Positions 58,924 to 64,000 of a DNA stretch of 64,000 nucleotides are shown in pieces. Positions within the stretch are counted from its first letter, which is position 1, and each line of letters opens with the position of its first letter. Below the pieces are notes generated by a model. The model was not told the DNA's origin and searched no databases. It saw only the letters and a program-made list of their open reading frames with translations. Location of the stretch: NCBI GenBank assembly GCA_024687745.1, contig JAILEM010000081.1:1-64000 (forward strand), given 5' to 3'. Both the position numbers and the translations under genes were made by a program. The stretch comes from Lachnospiraceae bacterium. Its GTDB lineage: Bacteria; Bacillota; Clostridia; Lachnospirales; Lachnospiraceae.

Positions 58924-60480
58924 CTATATACCAAACTCCTCCATAACCAGCAGGAGTATGGTCATAACGATAACAAAGCCAAAAAAAGCAGCTAACGCGA
59001 TAAAAATTATCTTTATCACCTTTGCAGGAACAGACTCCTCTTTTCCCTTTTTTTCTTTTTTAGTCTGAGGGGCCTTCCTTACTACTGTTGACTGTCCCGC
59101 ATATGGGTCAGGTCGTCCGGAGCCTTGTTGCAGAGTCCTGACATTTATATTGTTCCGGTTCGTGTTTGGCCCGGATGTATTGACCTGTTCGTTAACGGGT
59201 CTCGCCGTATTAACTCCAGCATTGTTCCGGTTCGTGTTTGGTCTGGATGTATTGACCTGTTCGTTAACGGGTCTTGCCGTATTAACTCCTGCAATGTTCC
59301 GGTTCGTGTTTGACCCGGATGTATTGACCTGTCCGTTAACGGGTCTTGCCGTATTAACTCCCGCATTGTTCCGGTTCGCGTTTGGTCCGGATGTATTGAC
59401 CTGTCCGTTAACGGGTCTTGCCATATTAACTCCAGCATTGTTCCGGTTCGTGTTTGGCTTTACGCTTTGAACATCTCCGTACCCGGCATTTGTCTGTCTT
59501 ACCTTAGCTGCCCTGTCCGGTGCTACTGCATTGACATCAGGCTTCACAGCAGCGGTCTTTTCTGTTTTTACGCCGTTAGCAAGATTTTCGAGAGCCCTTT
59601 TCATCTCCGATGCATTTCTGTATCGCATATTGGGATCATAGGCCGTGGCTTTTAAAATAATTGCTGCCATCTCCTCGGATGCATACCTTGGAGGCGGCAG
59701 AGGTTCCCCGTCAAGCCTTCTTCTTACGGCCGCCATTCTCTCATTGGGATTAAGATTCGTCTGCGGCGTAAGAAACGGCATGAGCTTTCCGTTTAGAAAT
59801 CTGTACAGCACAAGACCGAGTGAATAAAGGTCCACAGTCTCATTATAGGATGTTCCCTTTTCAACCTCAGGAGCCATATAGTTAAAGGTTCCCTTCTGGG
59901 ATAAGGAGCCTGCTATATTTTCAAGCTTCCTTGCGACTCCGAAGTCCCCAAGCTTATAATCCCCATACTCGTTTATGAAGATATTTTCGGGCTTTATATC
60001 CCTGTGAATGACCTTTCTCCTTGCGCAGATCTCAAGAGCCCTGCATATATCTATACCCAGGTTTATAACAGCCTTCTCGGGAAGATTTTCATTTTCCAGA
60101 AAGGAATTGAACGGGGTCAGAAGCTCCATTCGTATAAGGATCGTAAATCCTAACTTTTCAGTATTCTCTATGACCTTATAATCCTCAACACTGACTATGT
60201 TCTGAACACCCTTAAAGGATTCCATCAGCTGTATCTCACCGACAAAATCGTTTACTATCCCTGAAAGATATGTCCTTGTGTCATCCTCAGTAAACCCTTC
60301 AGCTCTTAATGAATCCAGCTCACCCTCATCTGAAGGAATGGTAATGACCTTGATAGCCGACTTACTTTCTACGGAATAATCGTTCCTGACAGCCTCATAT
60401 ACAACGCCGTAGGCACCCTTCCCAAGCTGTTTCACCACGGACCATTCGGGCCAGGTGCGTTTTATCACATCATTTTCCAC
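58924..60480 (-). CDS. Ser/Thr protein kinase with repetitive linker and C-terminal TM
   Basis: GKGAYGVVYEAV, VIHRDIKPENIFINEYGDYKLGDFGVAR, GTFNYMAPE; C-terminal TM helix. Confidence 0.94.
   Translation of the reverse strand: MENDVIKRTWPEWSVVKQLGKGAYGVVYEAVRNDYSVESKSAIKVITIPSDEGELDSLRAEGFTEDDTRTYLSGIVNDFVGEIQLMESFKGVQNIVSVEDYKVIENTEKLGFTILIRMELLTPFNSFLENENLPEKAVINLGIDICRALEICARRKVIHRDIKPENIFINEYGDYKLGDFGVARKLENIAGSLSQKGTFNYMAPEVEKGTSYNETVDLYSLGLVLYRFLNGKLMPFLTPQTNLNPNERMAAVRRRLDGEPLPPPRYASEEMAAIILKATAYDPNMRYRNASEMKRALENLANGVKTEKTAAVKPDVNAVAPDRAAKVRQTNAGYGDVQSVKPNTNRNNAGVNMARPVNGQVNTSGPNANRNNAGVNTARPVNGQVNTSGSNTNRNIAGVNTARPVNEQVNTSRPNTNRNNAGVNTARPVNEQVNTSGPNTNRNNINVRTLQQGSGRPDPYAGQSTVVRKAPQTKKEKKGKEESVPAKVIKIIFIALAAFFGFVIVMTILLLVMEEFGI
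59153..59465 (-). repeat. 72-bp coding tandem repeat in kinase linker (24 aa, NxNRNNAGVNTARPVNEQVNTSGP)
   Basis: ttccggttcg at 59153, 59225, 59297, 59369, 59441. Confidence 0.93.
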
Positions 60481-60515
60481 TTTTCATCCCTCGCACATAT
60501 ATTTTTTATCTATCT

Positions 60516-60619
60516 ATCTCCGCTTCTGACTCCTGTCAGTCATAACTCATATATACCGGGCAGCTTACTTAATGTCCCATATCTCCGGTTCTGACCTGTC
60601 AGTCATAGCTTGTATATAC
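60516..60619 (-). repeat. Duplicated ~40-bp 3' end (including stop region) of the large secreted protein gene
   Basis: 60516-60556 and 60581-60619 nearly identical (atctccg.ttctgac..ctgtcagtcata.ct..tatatac). Confidence 0.75.
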
Positions 60620-63600
60620 GTCACCCAGACCGTCCGAAGTCCACTCACTGTAGTAATCCTTCCCATTGACGGTCAGATAATAGCGGTATTTATACCAGTA
60701 AGTCTCTCCCTTCTTAAGGGAACCGAATTTACCTGTCATTTCGACCTTGTTATCTGTGGATTTTAAGGTCTTCCAATCCCCGTTATCTCCCTCTTTTACA
60801 GCATATTCATAGCCTGAGTAGTCAACATTTTTATCCTTCTTGACTTCGAAGATGATCCTTCCTCCATCAATTATCCCTGCAGGCAGCAGAGCCGGGATCG
60901 TTTTACTTAGAGCATCTATCCTCTTCCGATCAGACGGTGATATTGTCGCTTCCGCCTTAGGTGTCGGTGTAGCTGTCACTGTCTTTGTCGGCGTCTTTGT
61001 AGGCGTCTTTGTCGGTGTCTTTGTCGGTTCGGGATCTGCAAATTCCGTCACGTTGATATTACCCTCTGCGAACCAGGTCGATGTATATTCAATACCCTTA
61101 TATGTGCAGGCAACGGTTACGGATGGTCCTTCAGTGTCTGCAAAGGGACTTGCGGATTCTTCGGATACCTTACTGTATTTAACGTTAAGCTCACAGCCGC
61201 CGTCACCTGTCTTTTTAAGGGATGCTGAATCAACCATATCCTTGGCCACTATCTTCCAGTCAGAAACCTTGACTTTTTTTGCTCCTGACGAATCCGAACC
61301 TTTCATCTGATACAGGTTAAACGTCTTATCTGAACGTTTAATGAAATATATAACTGATGAATCCTCCTCATTAACCTTAGCCTCCTCATCAGCCTTTTCA
61401 GTATCATCGTCTGTGCCGTTTCCGAAGTCGTCAGATTCTGTTGCCGTGATCTCATCATCGGAACTATCTGATACTTTACCGTTACTGCCTGATCCCGAAG
61501 ATGAAGAACTCTCCTGAGCTTTCTCCTTATCAGACTCAGACTCTTTCTTACTCTCTGACTCCTTCTCAGTCTCTGACTCCTTTTCAGACTCTGTCTCCTT
61601 TTCGGATTCCTGCTCATTTTCGGACTCTGTTTCATTACTTATCGTACCTGTCTTTATGGACATATTACCGGAAGCACGCATCGTATTTCCCTTAATGTCA
61701 TTTATATCACCGCCAACGGAGATAGTACCCGCTTCCATTAACGAAGAATTATAACTGTTTGCTATGATGTTTCCCCCTACACTCAGGGTATCCGCAGGTT
61801 CTTTCATCTGAACCCAGCCGTATACCGCCTTGTTTGTACCGTCAGAATCTAATTCCTCACTTTCTATAAGATAATCACCGTCAATTATCAGAGAACCACC
61901 GTTAAAATAGATCGCAGGATCGAGATGTCTGAAATCACCGGTTACATGAAGAGACCCGCCGTTTAGGTCAAGATCGGATTCAAGTCCCTCTACATTTCCT
62001 TTTATAGTCATGCTCTTGCCGTTCAGATCAAGGCTGTTCCATATCTTCTCCACAGGACCTGATATGGTAACATCCTCCGTAAGCTTTCTTACACCGAGAG
62101 TCTTAAACCATACACTTTTATTTACAGTCTGTATCGTTTCAAAACAGGCCGAGCTATTGTCAAATTCCACTACCTGCTTTTTATTCACTCCGCTGAACTT
62201 TGCGATATGATCCTTGCTTCCCTTTATCGTGTTACCCCTGTAGTCGTTCACATTACCCATAAATTCCATGGTTCCCGCGCTGAGGACAGAACTGTTATAG
62301 CTTCTTGCGGAAAAATCCCCGCCTACAATAAGGTAATCCTTTGGATCCTCCATACTGAGCCATCCGTATGAGGGCTTGGGAGTAACACCGTCGGAATCAG
62401 GCTCCGGACTTTCTATCAGGAAATCACCGTCAACCTTTATCGAGCCCTTGTTAAAATAGATCGCAGGATCCACAAGCCTAAGACTTCCCGTAATGTTCAT
62501 CGCTCCGCCGTTCAGATCAATATCCGCAGTGATACTGTTAATACTTCCCTTAAGCGTCAGTGTCTGACCGTTTAAGTCGATGCTGTTACAGATATTCTCG
62601 ATATCACCGGATATGGTAGTAGGATTTGTAAGTACCTTAACACCGAGGTTTTTAAAGGTTACATTCTGATTGATCGTTTTGATAGTCTGAAAGCAGGCTC
62701 CGCTGTCCTGAAGATCCACAACCTGCTTCTTATTTCCGCTAAAGCACCCTAAATGTTCCCCTGTGCACCTTAGGGTATTTCCTCTGTGATCGGTTACATT
62801 GCCTTTGAATTCCATTGTTCCGGCTTTTAAATTCGAGGAATTATAGCTTCTTGCCCTGAAATCTCCTCCTACAAGAAGATAATCCTCACTGTTTTCCATA
62901 TTCAGCCAGCCGTATGAAGGTACCATCGACTTTCCGTCTTCACCCTTCTCTGTTCCCTCTATGATATAATCGCCGCCGACTTCAAGGCGTCCCTTATTAA
63001 AATAGATCGCAGGATCGAGCTGATGAAAGCTTCCGGTAACAACAAGCTTACCTCCGTTTAGGTCTATATCGGAGCTGACTTTTTTAACATCTCCTTCGAT
63101 CCTTAAATTCCTTCCGTTGAGATCCAGCTTATCACTTATCTCTTCCACATCTCCGGTTATTGTAGCACCGTTTTTCATGGATCTTATCCCAAGTCTTTTA
63201 AAGCTTACAGGCGCCTGTCCGGTGCCGATGGTCTGGAAGGCGGCCCCGCTTGCAAGATCCACTACCAGAGGCTTCTTTGCAAGGCCGAAATTGGCAAGGT
63301 TTGTACCGCTGCACTTAAGAGTATTGCCGTTTAAGTCTGTTACATTACCGCAAAACTGAAGTTCCCCGGCGGAAATATTTGAGGAATTGTAGCTTTTGGC
63401 CCGGAATTCACCGCCTACATATATCTTGTCAGCCTCATTATCCATGTTGATCCATCCGTATGAGGTCTTCATGCTCCCGTCTTCATCCTTCTCAGTTCCC
63501 TCTATATAATAATCCTGTAAAACCTGAAGGAAGCCGCCGTTTATATACATGGCGCTGTCTATCTGGTGAAGATTCCCATTAATTATCAGCCTTCCGCCTT

Positions 63601-63907
63601 CAAGATCGATATCGGAATCTGCCAGGACATCTCCTGTTACAACAAGCTGCTTTCCGTTAAGCTCGAGCTTTCCGTTAACGATAAGGTCTCCCTCCACATT
63701 CGTATGCGAGCTTAATGTCATGGATTTATCGATCGTTGTAGTCTTTCGGCCGTTATTTGACTCCGTTTTAACACCGCTTACATCCAAAGCCCAGGCTTTC
63801 CTCGGACTAAACCAAAGAATAAACGCACAGACTGTAAGGACCAGAAGTATCAGTGATCCCATCCTTTCTTTTGTGATAAAACCGATCTGCTTTTCTCTTT
63901 CTTTCAT
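60599..63907 (-). CDS. Large secreted/surface protein with ~165-aa repeats and low-complexity linkers
   Basis: Hydrophobic N-terminal segment; repeated (I/L)DLNGGxLxVTGxxxxxDPAIYFNxGxLxVxGDYxIE..YGWxxMxxPxDxLxVGG; KESE and PTKT repeats; ATG 63907 with GGAGGAT SD. Confidence 0.88.
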   Translation of the reverse strand: MKEREKQIGFITKERMGSLILLVLTVCAFILWFSPRKAWALDVSGVKTESNNGRKTTTIDKSMTLSSHTNVEGDLIVNGKLELNGKQLVVTGDVLADSDIDLEGGRLIINGNLHQIDSAMYINGGFLQVLQDYYIEGTEKDEDGSMKTSYGWINMDNEADKIYVGGEFRAKSYNSSNISAGELQFCGNVTDLNGNTLKCSGTNLANFGLAKKPLVVDLASGAAFQTIGTGQAPVSFKRLGIRSMKNGATITGDVEEISDKLDLNGRNLRIEGDVKKVSSDIDLNGGKLVVTGSFHQLDPAIYFNKGRLEVGGDYIIEGTEKGEDGKSMVPSYGWLNMENSEDYLLVGGDFRARSYNSSNLKAGTMEFKGNVTDHRGNTLRCTGEHLGCFSGNKKQVVDLQDSGACFQTIKTINQNVTFKNLGVKVLTNPTTISGDIENICNSIDLNGQTLTLKGSINSITADIDLNGGAMNITGSLRLVDPAIYFNKGSIKVDGDFLIESPEPDSDGVTPKPSYGWLSMEDPKDYLIVGGDFSARSYNSSVLSAGTMEFMGNVNDYRGNTIKGSKDHIAKFSGVNKKQVVEFDNSSACFETIQTVNKSVWFKTLGVRKLTEDVTISGPVEKIWNSLDLNGKSMTIKGNVEGLESDLDLNGGSLHVTGDFRHLDPAIYFNGGSLIIDGDYLIESEELDSDGTNKAVYGWVQMKEPADTLSVGGNIIANSYNSSLMEAGTISVGGDINDIKGNTMRASGNMSIKTGTISNETESENEQESEKETESEKESETEKESESKKESESDKEKAQESSSSSGSGSNGKVSDSSDDEITATESDDFGNGTDDDTEKADEEAKVNEEDSSVIYFIKRSDKTFNLYQMKGSDSSGAKKVKVSDWKIVAKDMVDSASLKKTGDGGCELNVKYSKVSEESASPFADTEGPSVTVACTYKGIEYTSTWFAEGNINVTEFADPEPTKTPTKTPTKTPTKTVTATPTPKAEATISPSDRKRIDALSKTIPALLPAGIIDGGRIIFEVKKDKNVDYSGYEYAVKEGDNGDWKTLKSTDNKVEMTGKFGSLKKGETYWYKYRYYLTVNGKDYYSEWTSDGLGDVYTSYD

Positions 63908-63929
63908 ATCATCCTCCGTAATCGCTTCC

Positions 63930-63964
63930 GACACCCGACACCCGACACCCGACACCCGACACCC
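63930..63964. repeat. Heptanucleotide microsatellite (GACACCC)x5
   Basis: Five perfect units, 22 bp upstream of ATG 63907. Confidence 0.97.
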
Positions 63965-64000
63965 ATAAAACGGGTTTACGGAAAAGCAAAAAATATCATC

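Noticed and set aside
59145-59438. Additional ORFs (both strands) made of repeats inside the kinase linker and scaffold genes
   Set aside because: By-products of the 72-bp and 111-bp periodic sequences, whose lengths are multiples of 3 and so keep alternate frames open.
60599-63955. Extended GTG-start N-terminus (VSGVGCRVSEAITEDD) of the large surface protein
   Set aside because: It would translate through the GACACCC microsatellite. The internal ATG at 63907 has a good SD (GGAGGAT) and leads straight into the basic N-terminus and hydrophobic segment.

Overview
The window looks like a low-to-mid GC Firmicutes chromosome, most likely Lachnospiraceae (Butyrivibrio-like). This is inferred from gene content and protein style; no database search was run. 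Positions 1-33 kb are almost entirely minus-strand and mostly housekeeping: glgA, an unknown secreted protein, the operon xseA-xseB-ispA-dxs-tlyA-nadK-argR-recN, nusB and an Asp23/Gls24 gene, prfC, deoB, pnp, rpsO, aspS. These are followed by a c-di-GMP/sensor-kinase cluster (EAL, HD-GYP, hybrid kinase, PAS), a GH3 beta-glucosidase, folE and a HAD hydrolase. Positions 33.5-41.5 kb form a plus-strand, partly translationally coupled island: an alanine-racemase-like protein apparently lacking the catalytic Tyr motif, a SpoIIE/PP2C sensor phosphatase, a protein of unknown family, an ABC_sub_bind-type lipoprotein and a sensor-MFS fusion. Positions 41.5-64 kb are minus-strand again: an NhaC antiporter, a beta-helix lipoprotein with a strongly structured leader, a hybrid kinase, a DUF1002 lipoprotein, and a cluster of YdjG-like zinc ribbon, YdjI-like SPFH/zinc ribbon, repeat-rich zinc-ribbon scaffold, double-FHA ABC exporter, PP2C, Ser/Thr kinase and a large repeat-built secreted protein. 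The most interesting non-coding signals are: (i) a six-unit array with exact 74-bp period at 53.3-53.7 kb, each unit carrying a 36-bp imperfect palindrome, plus a solitary copy at 47.6 kb; (ii) a DnaA-box/palindrome-rich intergenic region at 17.06-17.43 kb next to an unlisted cationic repeat small ORF; (iii) structured leader or 3' RNAs at glgA, pnp, the HD-GYP gene and the beta-helix lipoprotein; (iv) a (GACACCC)5 microsatellite just upstream of the 1.1-kaa surface protein. No tRNA, rRNA, prophage, transposase or true CRISPR array was recognised.
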